From positions 2,911,501-2,975,500 of the forward strand of contig JAXDDX010000013.1 in NCBI GenBank assembly GCA_034670405.1: a stretch of DNA of 64,000 nt, read 5' to 3'. Of the stretch, positions 22,227 through 34,438 are shown in pieces. Within the stretch, counting starts at the first letter, position 1; every line of letters starts with the position of its first letter. The notes beneath the pieces are model-generated. The model saw only the letters and a program-made list of their open reading frames with translations. It had not been told where the DNA came from and did not search any database. The position numbers and the translations under genes are program-made. This DNA comes from Hoplostethus atlanticus (Eukaryota; Chordata; Actinopteri; Trachichthyiformes; Trachichthyidae).

Positions 22227-24078
22227 ACTCATGTGAATGCGTGTTCGTGCGGGCGATGCTCCGCCGGCCCCCCCTGCTGACTCGCTAACCTTCACGGAGC
22301 ACAGGGAGGGGGTCGAGTTGCCCGGCTTTCCTTTCCGCCTTTCCCCCACCTCTCTTCACTCACACAGTATACCACCAGAGCGGATTTTCATTTGCGGACA
22401 GTGACAGGTGGGCAACAAGTTATCTGCAGGTCAAGTCATGTTGAATTAACGTCAGCGGAGCAGTGTATGAAACCGGTTTGTAGCTTCACACAATATCCCG
22501 GAGCATGCATTATTCACAAAGGAGCAGACCCATCTGCCGTCGCTCTCCGGCGGGGAGGAGATGTGGATTAGACAGTTGGATGGAGCGACGGGAAGACGAG
22601 AAGCTGAAGCCCATTCTGGATGGACTATTACACCTTTTGGTTCATCACACGTACATACATTTAGGATCATGAAAAGTTGGTAATACTTGAATCGCACTAG
22701 AAGCAAGTTATCAGAACCATGCAAGCTTCATATAACATGTAAAATGCAGTGTAGAGGCTGCCAATCTTCTCCACGATGATTTTATACTTCTGTCTAAATA
22801 GCAGCATGGTATGATTGAGTGATGCTAAAAAGAGGAAGATGTCTGTGTGTGTGTTTGTATAATAAAGAAAGAGACAGCAAGCAAGTCTCATCCTCCAGCC
22901 TGGGCTCCCAGCGAATACTTACTCTGTTTCACACACAACTCAACCTGTGACTCTTGGAAAGGATTTCCAGGCCAGCTGTCAGCGCGAGGACCAGACAACA
23001 CAACACACACACACACACAATGAGCCCGAGCACACACACCCCACGGAGGGCAGGGGGGACGGGGAGACAGAGATGGGGAGAAGAAAAGGGAGGGAGGAGG
23101 GATCCATGCTGGACCGTCCTTTGAACAGAGCTTTGTTGGTTGTGTGTTCTGCGCTTTGCCTTTATCTCCTGTCCCCCCCCCCCTCCCCCTCTCTGTGGGA
23201 GTATGGAAAATGGGTCCAGCCTTCGCTCCTGGATGCCTGCCCTTGGCCTCGAAGAGTGGACGACGGGAAGTAGAGGAGGTTCCAAAAATTCCCACGGCGC
23301 CGGGCGCGAGCAGGTTCTGAGATAATCGGACAGCGGGGGGTCCGAGCTCCGGACAACGGGGAGCAATAAGTGCTGGTGTACATGTGTGTGTAGGTGTGTG
23401 TGTGTGTGTGTGTCCTCAGACACACTCTGTGAATGTGTCTGAGGAGCTGGCGTGAGGACTGCGAGTCTTTTGCCAGACTCCCTCCATATGTCCATCCCAG
23501 TCTGTCTGGGCCCGCGAGCATCCAGCACTCACAGGCTGAAAGGCATTACTGGCTATTCAAGCTGGCTGGTCCAGAAAGGATCATAGAAGGAGATGGAGCG
23601 GAGCGGAGGCTGTCTTTAAGGAGCGGCGGTACAGGAAGCGGAGGCGATCTAGCGCTTACCGTGTTCATTTGGTCTAAGACTTTCAATCTATGAACTTTGC
23701 AATACATATTTTCCTTTGTGTGCTTAAACACAAAGAAATACACACATACAGATGAAACTTTAACCATCCCTATGCAAAATTAATAGAATACAGCAGGGGA
23801 TATGAAATACAAACATAAAAATAGAATATAAATAATTGGTTATATACGTATATGCAGCGATTCAGCACGTCAAGCACACACACACACACAGAGACACTAC
23901 TTACTGTGCTTGCTCATAAGGGGATGTAACTTGATCTTTCTGACAGCTGTGGTGAATCGCCTGAGGACTTATTACATTTAGCTTCATGGAGGAAAGGGGA
24001 AAGGAACATTCATTTTAGGTTGCAACTCTCTCTCTCTCTCTCTGTCACTCTCTGTGTAGTAATACAGTAGCTGCATTT
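22226..24078. other. Non-coding with minor tracts
   Basis: Short CA (23000-23018), C-rich (23173-23190) and TG (23390-23413) tracts. The 199- and 135-codon minus-strand frames across 22888-23528 contain H/T repeat segments and no domain, so they are not called. Confidence 0.5.
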
Positions 24079-24355
24079 GGTTGTCAAAGTGGGGTTCGAG
24101 GCCCCCCGGGGGTCCTTGATGAGTGTTCCCAGGGGGTCCCCCGACAAAATGAGGAATAGTTTAATTTAATTTGATTTAATTTAATTGGAAATTATCCCAA
24201 TTATCCCAAGAATGATTATTGTAATCATAGGGTTGAGTCTCACCACTTTCACTGGCAGTTTTACAACTCGACAACAACACAAATCTTCCCATATGGGTCC
24301 CCGGGATTGGAAATCGTAGCCAATGGGGGTCCGTGGCCCCAATGTGTGTCAGTCT
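24079..24355. repeat. hAT-like dispersed repeat, diverged
   Basis: Starts 'ttgtcaaagtggggttcgag' with palindromic G/C-run blocks ('gccccccgggggtcc', 'cagggggtccccc') and ends with 'gggggtccgtggccccaatg'. This resembles the 'caaagtggggtcc..ggggtcc' termini of vertebrate hAT non-autonomous elements. No clean target duplication found. (TTTAA)n-like stretch at 24161-24186. Confidence 0.4.
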
Positions 24356-24906
24356 GGAGTTGTCCTGCAAGTAGAAGACAGAAGAGGAAGAGAGATTAGA
24401 GCTCCAGAAAAAAAGCAGGGAGGATTCGTCAGAGCACAGATGGCAGTCAGCTCTGAGGGAAATGGCAAGGGGTGATGAGAGGGGCTGAGGACAGTGGGCG
24501 AGGGGGGCGGGTTGCATTTGGGGGTATGGTGATGGAACAAGCAGCCCCCCTTACCCCCCCCCCTTACTGGGTTTGGCAATGCCTCGCTCCTGTGTCGCCG
24601 AGTCGCCGTGGTAACGATGACATCACCGCGGGGACGGGCTGGGCGGGTCTCACACCTCCGACGCCGATGCAGGAGGTGATAATTGTCTTGGCAACCGCCG
24701 CCGCCACGCAGCACATTCTGTCAGCGTCAGCATCAGCAGCACCTTGCTCTCCAGTTAGGAGACCTAACAGCCTCACCCTATCTCTCAGTGGCGCTGCGCT
24801 TATCCTCCATGGTAGAAACAACTCATGGAGCAAGAATGAACAGGGGGGTTGTGGAGAAAAAGGTCTGAAAAAAGGACGGCGGCGAAAAGATGGTGTGAGA
24901 AGGTGT
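24356..24906. other. GC-rich non-coding stretch
   Basis: GC-rich with CpGs at 24590-24730 and C/G runs. Frames are compositional. A weak CpG-rich patch, not clearly an island. Confidence 0.4.
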
Positions 24907-25300
24907 GTCAAAGCTGCAATATGCAACTTTTTCAGTTTGAAATAATAATAATAAGGATATATTACACATTATAAGTTTGTCCACGTTTGCCTTAAATTGG
25001 CTTTTCAAGGATGTTTTGGGGTGTATGCCATTTGTTGTGGGTATGGCCATTGGTGAGCTGGGGTGTGGCTACAACGGTGGGGCTAACAGGAAGTCATCGG
25101 TTGTCTTCGGAATGGGATACTAACATGCTACATACTTGTACTTGAATGAGTACACTGTTATCAGCAGACCATTTACACTGAAGTACTCAAACAGTACACC
25201 GTATGACCGGGCTAAGCTAACTTGTTGTAGGTTGAACCCATGAAGTTTATCTCATTTAAAGTCATTAAAAAGTATGAAATGTTCAAGAGGGTCTACATTG
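24907..25300. mobile_element. Diverged MITE, second subfamily (see 58011)
   Basis: Left end 'aaagctgcaatatgcaactt' matches the terminus of 58011-58363, and an internal 'atggccattggtgagctggg' block resembles its 'tgccataaccctgctcagc' segment. No right end recognised, so the boundary is approximate. Confidence 0.4.
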
Positions 25301-27555
25301 TATTTATTAGCACTCTTTCCACCTCCTTCAGCCGACGACGCCATCTGCCGTTTCTCTGTCCGCCATTATGGGTTTGAAATGACATCCGACTAAGGAGAGA
25401 CTGATAGACAGGGTGTAGGGTGACTGAGCTCCTGAAGAGGGCGCTAACACAACATGGAAATGGATGTCAACCACCCGATTATCGCCCAGAAAACGTGCTA
25501 GAGGAATGAAAAATGTTAACGGTAAAAATCTATCTGAAAATATGCGGTCTGGCTCATTTCAGTCAACAGACTGCCAGTCGGGGCTGCTACGCGAAACCCC
25601 AAAAATGTCCCATGATGCACTGCGAGGAAGATCAGACACTTGATATTGCTACTCCTACTACGCTGTCAGTCAAGTTTAGATACCACGATATTCCTTGAGT
25701 TTGTTGAAAATATCTTACAATGCAACTGTCATTAAAAATCTTTCTCCTGTTTGGAGTTCTCTGAGGACAGCGAACTGCCCCAGATCAGCCTATTTCTGAA
25801 CCAATCACAATCATCGGTGTCATTGGCTGGTGTCAACAGAGCATATGGATCCCTGAAGGCATCATGGGGCCTCTTCCCTCCTCCCCTGCCCTCGCCCAGG
25901 CCCACCCTCTCTCCCCAGAACGTCTAGTCCATCTGTGGAGCTCCCTGGGCATCCCTGGGCTGAGGGGTTGGCTTCCCAGGTGTTGCGCAATATGGTGCTC
26001 AGGCTTGTCATCGCTCCTTCTGCACTTTTGTAGTGTATTGTGAGCAAGTGTCGGGCTCGGGGACGACATTTAGTCCCAAATCGTTGAAAATGACTTGAGC
26101 TCACTCATTTTACCTTTCAAAGTATTTTCATGTCTTAAGGACTGAGTAGTATTACATTGTTCTATCTATCTATTTATCTATCTAGTTACATTTCAAAACA
26201 TCATTGTTTTGGGCAAAAGCTGCACCTGAATTTCATCATTCATAATCGAAAATGAATCCTCGCTATGCTTTTAAAAGCCCTATAATTTGTTTTAATTTTA
26301 TGCTTCAGTTTTTATAAGTAGGTCTCATTTGTTTTTTTGAGCGATGAATAGATACCTGAAGCGATACCTGTCTTTGCAATTAACAAGTGCTGTTTAGTTT
26401 TTATTCAGAGTAAAAAAAAAACCTGAACCAATATTCTTTTCATTTTTATTCAATTGTAATTATCTTATTTTTTCACTCATGTTAACCTAATAATATTGTT
26501 CTTTGGCTGCTTCATTCCTTGGTCAAATGGGTAAAAAAAATCTCCCTCTACCTCCTCTACTTGACAAGTGAAACTAGAGTGCGGGAAGGTATTATCATAA
26601 CGGAGGGAAGCAGCAGCTATCGCCTCAAATTTGATAAAAAAAAATAAAATCCTGCACCATCGGCACTTGAGTTCTGGTAGCAGCGAGCAGAATAACTTTT
26701 TTCACCCTCAGCATGGCTCGTCTTGTCTTGACCCCGCCGAGACCTTTTTTGGACTTTTCGACAGAGCTTAAAGCTTTTCTCTTCTTTCTTTCTAAGCGCA
26801 CTGGGGGAAGAGTGGAAATACCTACGGTGTGTACAGGGAAAGTGAAGCGAAGGAGGAAAAATAACAGAGACGCTCCTTTTTGAGCTGAAGGCTGTAGTGC
26901 ACTGAAAAGCTGGAGCAGGAAGACGGCATGGTTCATTGTTTAGTGGCATTGACGTGCATGAGTTTCATATACAATTACATTCAGTTCAATATGATGCCAT
27001 TAAACACAATATGTCCACACAATGTTTCCACATTATGTTTATATACTGTAGGAATCATGATGTCACAATGGGTTCATGAAGGGCTCACAATGCTTACAAT
27101 GCCTTATGATGCCTTACAATGCCACTTCAAGTGATACCATTTGGACCTTCATTTTATCTGGTGAAAATACACAGCAGGGTTTTTTTTTTTTTAAGAGGAA
27201 TAAAAATATTTCTTCACCACGCCAAGTACAGTGAATCGACATTCCCGCGAGGCATGAGATATGATTGTCACTCGGCGACAGAAAAACGAGATAGCAGTTA
27301 AGAGGAGAGAACATTGCATTCCCCGTCCCTCTGACTTGTCTTTTTTTGTACATTACATTATCCATTATCCAGTGTTTTCTTTCTTTCTTCTGATTCAAAC
27401 AAAAGTGCAGGGACGAGAAAAACAACAAAATGCGAAGGGGAGAACATTTTGTCTCCCTCTTCCCCACCCCCTGGATGTTAATTTTCATTTTAATTGCGTC
27501 AAACCGCTTTCTCTCACATCTGAAAAATGTGTACGTGTGAGGGTGTTGATTAGAG
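25301..27555. other. Non-coding, AT-rich
   Basis: Contains a short (TCTA)n at 26162-26183, A/T runs (26411-26419, 27178-27192) and imperfect 'acaatgcctta' repeats at 27090-27122. No gene seen; the 124-codon minus frame at 27114-27488 has no motif. Confidence 0.5.
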
Positions 27556-27559
27556 AAAG

Positions 27560-27740
27560 TAAAAATACTGCATGTAGGATTTTTATGCTAATTACCCTTT
27601 AAACCTCGCTCACGTCAGTCGGTTTCCCTAATTAGCATGTTTCCGACAGGAGCGAGGAAGAGTGAGAGAATGGTGCGATGGGGCTCTGCACAGCTAAATT
27701 AATGGTGTGAAAACCCAGACATTTGATTATTTTCTCCTCT
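27560..27740. promoter_or_regulatory. Candidate conserved non-coding element
   Basis: Complex sequence with 'atgctaattaccc', 'ccctaattagcatg' and 'gctaaattaatgg': three homeodomain-type sites, two of them in partly inverted arrangement about 35 bp apart. No coding signal. Typical of developmental enhancers. Confidence 0.4.
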
Positions 27741-27790
27741 CTCTCTTTCTGTCCTCATCCACCCACCCACACCTGTGAATGAGTCTGTGA

Positions 27791-27792
<2 letters not shown>

Positions 27793-27820
<28 letters not shown>
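27793..27820. repeat. (TC)n microsatellite
   Basis: 28 bp of TC, with a T-rich stretch at 27927-27952. Confidence 0.9.
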
Positions 27821-27822
<2 letters not shown>

Positions 27823-27952
27823 CCATGTCTCTCGCTCTCTCAGTGGTGGGAGTTGTGTGTCTGTGGACTCTGGCTGTTTTCCCACCGCCTTCGTTCCTCT
27901 CACCGCTCCTTTGCTTTTCATCACGTTTTTTCTTTTCTTTTTTTTTTTTTTC

Positions 27953-28439
27953 CCCTCTCGCCGATCTTGTCGTTCCGTCATGCTAGTCTTTGAGTTCACT
28001 GTGTACTTTTGTTGGCGACGGAACATTGTGAGGATTATTTGAGGGCACTTTCTAATGCTTGCTCTGTTTCAGCCTTTTAACCCACTGTACACAAGGGGCT
28101 CCCAGACCTCCAGGATTGACAACACCAGATATCTAATTTAAGGTTGTGGTTAAAAGCCAGGGGGTGCTTTGACTGCCAATTTAGATCCTTGAGGGCCCTC
28201 AAGGTTAGACATTTTCCATCCTAGGAGAGTGGACGATTTATGGCTACAGGTGGCTGATGGAGGGGCCTGTTCAGCAGGTCAGGAATAGAACAACCTTGCA
28301 TTACTGTTTCAGCACTGAGAAATCTCTTCGCGCTCTTTGTGTGATGTAAGTTTTGCGTAAAAATACAAGCCCTATGTCAGTCTAGTTCATGAAGTGGGGC
28401 TGCCACAGAGAGGACTGGCCCCTCCCCCTTCATTGAGCT
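27953..28439. other. Non-coding, nothing recognised
   Basis: Unique sequence; no gene seen. Confidence 0.5.
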
Positions 28440-28640
28440 GCTGTAGATTCGCTCCGTCCACCTGCGGGAAAGTTTTCATAGGAAGTGGAAAATTGAAACT
28501 TACGAGCCGAATGCTCACACCTCGAAACAGCAGTGAGCGAGCTAGAGGAAACTAAGGGTAGTGAAGTCTTCAAAAATACAAACGGTTACCTCTCGCTGCC
28601 ACTTGGGACCGCCAACGACTACATCACAGGAAGTTACATA
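28440..28640 (+). mobile_element. Partial MITE copy (TTAA-type family)
   Basis: 'gctgtagattcgctccgtcc' (28441) and 'ggttacctctcgctgccact' with 'tgggaccgccaacga' (28583-28617) match the family order. The terminal part is replaced by 'ctacatcacaggaag'. Confidence 0.6.
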
Positions 28641-29545
28641 CCAAACTCCCAAAAAGTTTGGTCACCTTGCTCAATATGCGGTGAGAGGATTGGCACCAAA
28701 ATCGTCTCTGTGTCTCTTGGATACCTCTGTTGGCATTTTCCTCAAAGCTAGAAAATGAGAACATGTAGCAGGTGCACTTTCAATGACAGATCTATCTTCT
28801 TGCAAGACCTTGAGAGTAACTTCAGGAAGTGAGCCAGACAGATAAAGTTTTGGAGCTGTTGATTCGTAATGGACTTCACAAAAAGATGAAGATTGAGATT
28901 TTTCGGAAGTTATGAATCTACAATCCACAGAATAAAAACACATGCCAATTTTGGATGACTAAAAGGTCTGTCTTCATACTTTGGATATTCTAAAGTCATG
29001 AAGTAATTCAGTAACTTTTAAGTAATTTTACTTTTACTCAACTAAAATTCAGTAAGGTAAGAGTACTTAATTTTGGTACTCTTTCCACCTCTGTATATTT
29101 GACCCTGTACACAAGGAGGCTTGCAACAGGTGTAGACATTTAATAACCCCGGTTGGTTGCAAGGAGCTGCATCCCACAACAGTGGTGGTCTGGAGTCTCC
29201 CGCAGTTCGACCTGTTTCACCTTATTACCAACTACACGGTGCCGATAATCTGACTGCAAGAGAAGAAGAAAAGAGCTTTTCAGTGCCTAACTTTCTTGCT
29301 GTCATCCTTTTCTAGGCAGGAGAAAATTAGGAGGTTGATCTTTTTTTTGCCCTTGAGGTGTTATATGAGGTGGTTGAAAAGTGTGTGTGTGTGTGCTATG
29401 TGCTTGATTGTGTGTTGAGTCACACTGTAGCTCTGACTTTCTCACTCCCCGCTACATCGCAGGTGCTTGCGTATGTGCCTGATGCAGTATTTTTTATTTT
29501 ACATCATCCGCTCTGAGAAGACTCATCTCCTGAACACAGTGGTGG
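28641..29545. other. Non-coding, nothing recognised
   Basis: AT-rich unique sequence with a short TG block at 29381-29395. No gene seen. Confidence 0.5.
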
Positions 29546-29640
29546 CAGTCATTCGATTTAATTAGTCAGTGGGGGGAAAAAAAGCTCCATGTAATTAGCT
29601 GATTTAGGCTAATGGGCTAATCCCTAACTCCACTAAAAAC
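29546..29640. promoter_or_regulatory. Small TAATTA-rich element
   Basis: 'cgatttaattagtcag', 'catgtaattagctg' and 'gctaatgggctaatcc' give four homeodomain-type cores in about 70 bp. Regulatory role inferred. Confidence 0.3.
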
Positions 29641-29822
29641 AGTTGGGCTGTCTATGTGCCTCCCGCTTTGATAGTCTTGTCATCAGAGAATATGTCATTA
29701 CATCAATTTTAATTGCTGTCATTACGTAAGTGTACACGTTATACTTAAAGGAATACACCAGTTGTTTTTTGGCCGTTGGACACAGACGCCGAAATCTATG
29801 TTTCCCCGGTAGATGGTTGTCT

Positions 29823-30133
29823 AGCTTTAGCATACACTATGTTAAATGCTCCATGCTAACACTTTAACGTACATTATGTTAAATGCTCCATGCTGACACT
29901 TCAGCGTACACTGTGTTGAGTGATAGTAGGCTCCATGCTAACACTTTAGCATACACTATGTTAAATGCTGCATGCTAACACTTTAGCGTACACTGTGTTG
30001 AGTGATAGTAGGCTCCATGCTAACACTTTAGCATACACTATGTTAAATGCTGCATGCTAACACTTTAGCGTACACTGTGTTGAGTGATAGTAGGCTCTAT
30101 GCTAACAGTTTAGCGTAGTCTATGTTGAGTAGG
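29823..30133 (+). repeat. Minisatellite with 37+45 bp higher-order structure
   Basis: Alternating units: a 37-bp form ('..catacactatgttaaatgct..') and a 45-bp form ('..gtgttgagtgatagtagg..'), both starting 'acactttagc' and ending 'catgcta'. Order: 37 (partial), 37, 45, 37, 45, 37, 45, then a decayed tail. The last two 82-bp pairs are nearly identical. No coding potential. Confidence 0.9.
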
Positions 30134-31045
30134 TAACTAACATCTCAAAAGTGAGAAAATTAAATGGTAAGTAATCTTAAATGGGATAAGTCTGGTAGTG
30201 TTGTGCAGGTGCTTGGTCAAATTTGCACAAAATATGACACAAAAATAACTTACTGTTTTGAACTTCCAGGGACTACTTGTGAATGTAGTGGGTGTGTGTG
30301 TAAAAATCACTGCGCAGCAGATGAATATGTGGTTGCTCATCTGAAATGGTTCCAGAAATAAACCCAGCTATACCAGCTATATATTTAAAAATGTATGAAT
30401 CTACATGCCATATCCGACATGCAACATGCTGAGATTGAACATTTTGAAATGCACATGCCTGGAGGTGTGGCTCATCCAGTGGAATAGGCCTCTCAAGTGT
30501 GGCGTAATTGCATGACTGAGAGAGAGACATTACTGTTTACTATGACCCCAGCACAGGTAGATTTCTGTCATCTCTACCATCATGGGCCCCATAGGGCTCC
30601 GAAAGAGAAAAGTTAAAATTTAAATCTTGATGTTAAAACTGTTGGCAATAATGTCTCTTACCAGTTGTGACACAGAAGCTCAAGGACTGCTTCACTTTCA
30701 TGACTAGATTCAGAAAAAGGAAAATGTTTCATGCTCAACTGTTGCAATATTTAAACAGTCACTTTCAGTCACATTTGAACGAGTTGAACTTAAAAGCACA
30801 TGCATGTGGAAGTCTGAACATGAAACATTTGATCTGCATCTGTGTATGCATGAATCCATTGCAGTCTTACTCCTCTCCCACTGGTTTCTAGTGTTCTGTG
30901 TAGCATTCCCCACTACCAAAGTGCATTAGCTAAAATCTGCTGTAAGAATAAGAGAAAACCTATTCCATTAGCCACACACCAGAAAGGCACCTAGCCTTGT
31001 TATTACTGCAAGGTCAGTCTTCTTACTTTGGATAATGCTAGTGGC
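30134..31045. other. Non-coding between array and its inverted unit
   Basis: AT-rich. Open frames at 30164-30361 and 30667-30891 show no motif. May be the interior of the element whose arms are the array and the inverted unit. Confidence 0.4.
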
Positions 31046-31084
31046 CTACTATCACTCAACATAGTGTAAGTGTTAGCACGAAGC
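31046..31084 (-). repeat. Inverted single unit of the 45-bp minisatellite
   Basis: Reverse complement reads 'gctaacacttacactatgtt' then 'gagtgatagtaggcc', matching the 45-bp unit of 29823-30133 about 0.9 kb away in opposite orientation. Confidence 0.8.
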
Positions 31085-31776
31085 AGCAGAACCAACGATT
31101 TCCCAGACACACGGGTGATTTTAGCGCCTGCGTTCTCATTACTCAACGGATAATTGACCAACGGGACGATCTCCCAAAAAAAAAGCTCTGTGTGTTTTTA
31201 AGCAACATAAAAGCACTAGACTCCATTTGCTTTTTCACGCCCGCGAACAGCTATTTCATCAAGTGGAGATAGAGTGGTTTGCCCGAGATACCGATATCGA
31301 ATGCACTTTGCACCTTCATGCATTATTCTTGACAAGTTCAGTTACAAAGAGAGCGAAACATATTGTATGAAACCTTAGGCGCTGGCTGTTGTTTTTTCCA
31401 CCAGCCCAGTCAGATTAATAGGCTAGGATACTCGCTGGAAAATAGCGGCGTTATTGATATTCAGTCAGATATGTTCTGGTCAGTTGCATTAAGAAGTCTT
31501 TAGCGGGAGCGGTTGCTCGGCGGCCCACGACTTGTTTATTGAGTAGGAAGATGTTATGTCCCTTTTGCTCGGAGGCCTTATGAGGGACACAGATGGAGAC
31601 TGCATATAGCCCTACTCCCCCGTGGGGGAGACTGTAAATGCATCTCGGTGAGGCCTGTGGGGGGGCTGGATGCTGGATGCTCTGTGTGTATTAGCAGGAG
31701 CGTGGGCTGCTTCTGTGTTTCCAATTAAACGTCTAAAACAACGGATGATAGCTGAAGGCAATCGCGGCCGTTACAT

Positions 31777-31780
<4 letters not shown>
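31085..31780. other. Non-coding, nothing recognised
   Basis: Unique sequence; no gene seen. Confidence 0.5.

Positions 31781-31814
<34 letters not shown>
31781..31814. repeat. (GT)n microsatellite
   Basis: 34 bp of uninterrupted GT. Confidence 0.95.
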
Positions 31815-31817
<3 letters not shown>

Positions 31818-31978
31818 CACAGTAAGGAGCCCCGCGCACTTACTATTCATGATATTCAGCCCCCTCATAAGCTGTACATTCAAGCTACTAGTGATTTCTT
31901 GATTCAAACAGGCAAATGTCCCATACATATTAGCCTTGTTGCTCACAAGCTGTTGCCATGAAGGGATGGAAATGGAGC

Positions 31979-31983
<5 letters not shown>

Positions 31984-32018
<35 letters not shown>

Positions 32019-32019
32019 G
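31984..32019. repeat. (AAAG)n microsatellite
   Basis: About 36 bp of AAAG/GAAA tetranucleotide repeats, all purine on the plus strand. Confidence 0.9.
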
Positions 32020-32499
32020 AAAGTGCCTACGGGGGCAACCGATGCCAATAGAGGCACATTGCTAGATGGAGAGTAGGAAAAAAAGGAGAGAAGGGTGGCT
32101 GGCTGAGCTATAGAGAAGTGGAGAAAAGCCACGAGAAGTGGAAGTGTGAGCGCCTTGCCGAGCGAGAGGATGGTCTCCAGCAGCTCCATTGATTTCCTCT
32201 CCGTCTCCTCTGCCGGCGTCCGAAGCTCTCTCCTTCCTCCCCGCAGCCCTGCGAAGAATGGCCTTTAACAAAGACCTCAGCAGACACCCGCCAACCGTGA
32301 CCCCTCTCACCGCTCTCCAGCCTCCGTCCCAGACCTCCACCGCCGAGCTAAAAGCACCACCCCCCCAACCCCCCCCATGTGGAGCCGCTGACATTTGACT
32401 CGACACAAATTACTGAGGTCACCTCCATCCATCCTTCCTTCTATGTTGTGTGTGTTTCCTTTGTGCAAGCATCCCTTGTATGCTCAAGGCTGTGCGTAA
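32020..32499. other. Non-coding
   Basis: GC-richer stretch (32150-32400) with C runs. The 69- and 114-codon frames are proline/alanine or glycine-rich by composition. Confidence 0.45.
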
Positions 32500-32692
32500 T
32501 TGGGTCCAGCCAATATGGATTATTTGAAGGCCGATATCGATTTGTGTATTGAATCATATTTAATATATATTGATATTTTGTATTTATTAACTTATTCATG
32601 CATCACATCCATCATATCAGAGGATGACACTGACTGATACCCAATTTTTAAAAGCCAATATCGTCCCCATATAACCCTAGACCGATATCACG
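32500..32692. mobile_element. CGATA-TIR MITE family copy
   Basis: Left 'gccaatatggattatttgaa' plus 'ggccgatatcg', internal 'catcacatccatcatatc', right 'aaagccaatatcgtcc' ending 'ataaccct' near 32678. Same order as 47704-48015 but with the central core deleted. Confidence 0.6.
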
Positions 32693-34405
32693 TGTGTTAC
32701 CAACAGCATGTACTCACCTCATGTCGGTGTTTTTGTCAAACCTACCATCACACCATGCAGTGCCCCCCCCCCCTCCACATTAAAAAGCATGTATCCATTA
32801 AAAAAGCATGTTGGATGTTGTGTATGAATCAACAGCAATTAGCCCGCATCACGCCCAGGGTGGGCCATCTGCTGAACGAGCATCTCCACCGTCTACAGAC
32901 ATAAACAGGTGGGCCCCCGCCGCCACGCCGGTTGCTGTTGTGAACACCAGAACGGCAGCGCGGTGATTAATAGGCGCTTATGGAGTACGTTGGCATGCAG
33001 AAACGCAAGATATGTAAGCACCGCATGCCTCAGCTACTGTACGGTTCGCAGTGGCTTTGTCTACCGAGCACACACTCAAGCCCACATTTGTTAATTAGGG
33101 ATTTTAACTGAAGTCGTAGTGAAAGATAATTGCTGGTAATAATGATATTCGATTAGTGAATCAATTGGCTGTGGTGCTTTGACTGGTGTGATGGATGCAG
33201 CCTTGGGCAGGGGCTGTGAACGGCTCACACACTGATGGGAAGCAAAAGGATGAATAAAGTGACTAAACAGAGGGAAGAATAAAGAAACCATGGTGGGAAA
33301 CAATGGGTAACATGAATAACTGATGAGTGGAGACTTGAAAATGGATTCACTAACATTTGGCTGGCTGAGAAAGCCGCGTCGTGCCGTCACATCCCAAAGC
33401 TTTTCGATCGCTTTCCAGATACACAAAAACTCGCATCTGTGCCGACGGCGTCGTGTTAACAGCAGCTGGTCCTTTGGAGTCAGAAACCGCGGCAACAGTA
33501 TCGATGAGAGCCTATCGATTCCCAACATCCAGTCTAAACACTTCACGCACGTGTGTGTGTGTGTGTGAACGTGCAAGTGTGTGTGTGTCTGTTGCATGCT
33601 CATAATCTTGCCTTCAGCAACCTGATGATCCATTGTATTCCAGCTTCATGGGTCCGTCCTCTGAGTGAATGCATGGTGTTGCAGTGGTTTCTAGGGCAGC
33701 AGTGTTGGTGCTGCAGATACAGAGAAGCAGTATTTAGCTACAAGCATTTCTACATTTCCTTTTTTCAAATCGCTCTATTGTGTGCATTTTGCATACGGTC
33801 CGAAAATAATACAACAGTTTGTAATTTGTCCGAGAGCGGAGAAAAAAAAAAGAAAAACTCTTATTTTGGAGGTGAAAATGAGTTTAATTCATGTGCCAAA
33901 AATAAAAGTGCACAGTGACAGAAAAAAAGTGGGCCGACTGACACATTGTTTTGGTTACCGTCATTGTCGGTGTCCTGCCGACAAAGAGCTCCGCCGTTTT
34001 CAAGGCCCGGCTCAGTCATTCAGAGATATGCCTTTTTCAATTTCTCTGTTGTTCACTTCTGAGAGACAATCTGTGGTGCGCTGTGCTTGCATGCAGACGT
34101 TCAGATCGTAGTTTGGAAGTATTCTGTAAATTACAACTATTCCAATTCATTTACCACCGGCACTTTCATTTATTTCTGATCCAAACGGAGGATAGAGGCC
34201 GAGGGAGTCATAATTTGTAACCGGGTTGATTTTGATGTAATCTAGCCGATCTCTGACTGCAGGTGTAATTGAATGGTTAGTTTGTCTCCGGGATCCCTGG
34301 TCCCCGGGGCTGCCCTGCGGCCATCTCATACACTCAGCACACACTAATCCACCTGACAGCTTGACAGCACAATGCTATTTATAGAGCCAAACACCAGCCG
34401 CGTGC

Positions 34406-34407
<2 letters not shown>
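32693..34407. other. Non-coding
   Basis: C10 run at 32764-32773 and TG block at 33550-33586. The 180-codon minus-strand frame (33091-33633) begins in a (CA)n-derived H/T repeat and has no domain, so not called. 34140-34340 is complex sequence without a clear signal. Confidence 0.5.

Positions 34408-34438
<31 letters not shown>
34408..34438. repeat. Compound (GT)n(GA)n microsatellite
   Basis: GT block followed directly by GA repeats. Confidence 0.9.

Noticed and set aside
22929..23528. 199-codon minus-strand frame
   Set aside because: Contains H/T repeat from a CA tract and proline-rich low complexity; overlapping alternative frames are equally long.
24590..24730. CpG island near 24.6 kb
   Set aside because: CpG count is raised but the stretch is short and driven by a few CGCC/GCCG clusters; weaker than 59200-59520.
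33091..33633. 180-codon minus-strand frame
   Set aside because: N-terminal part encoded by a CA tract; no domain, and the length is possible by chance in an AT-balanced region.
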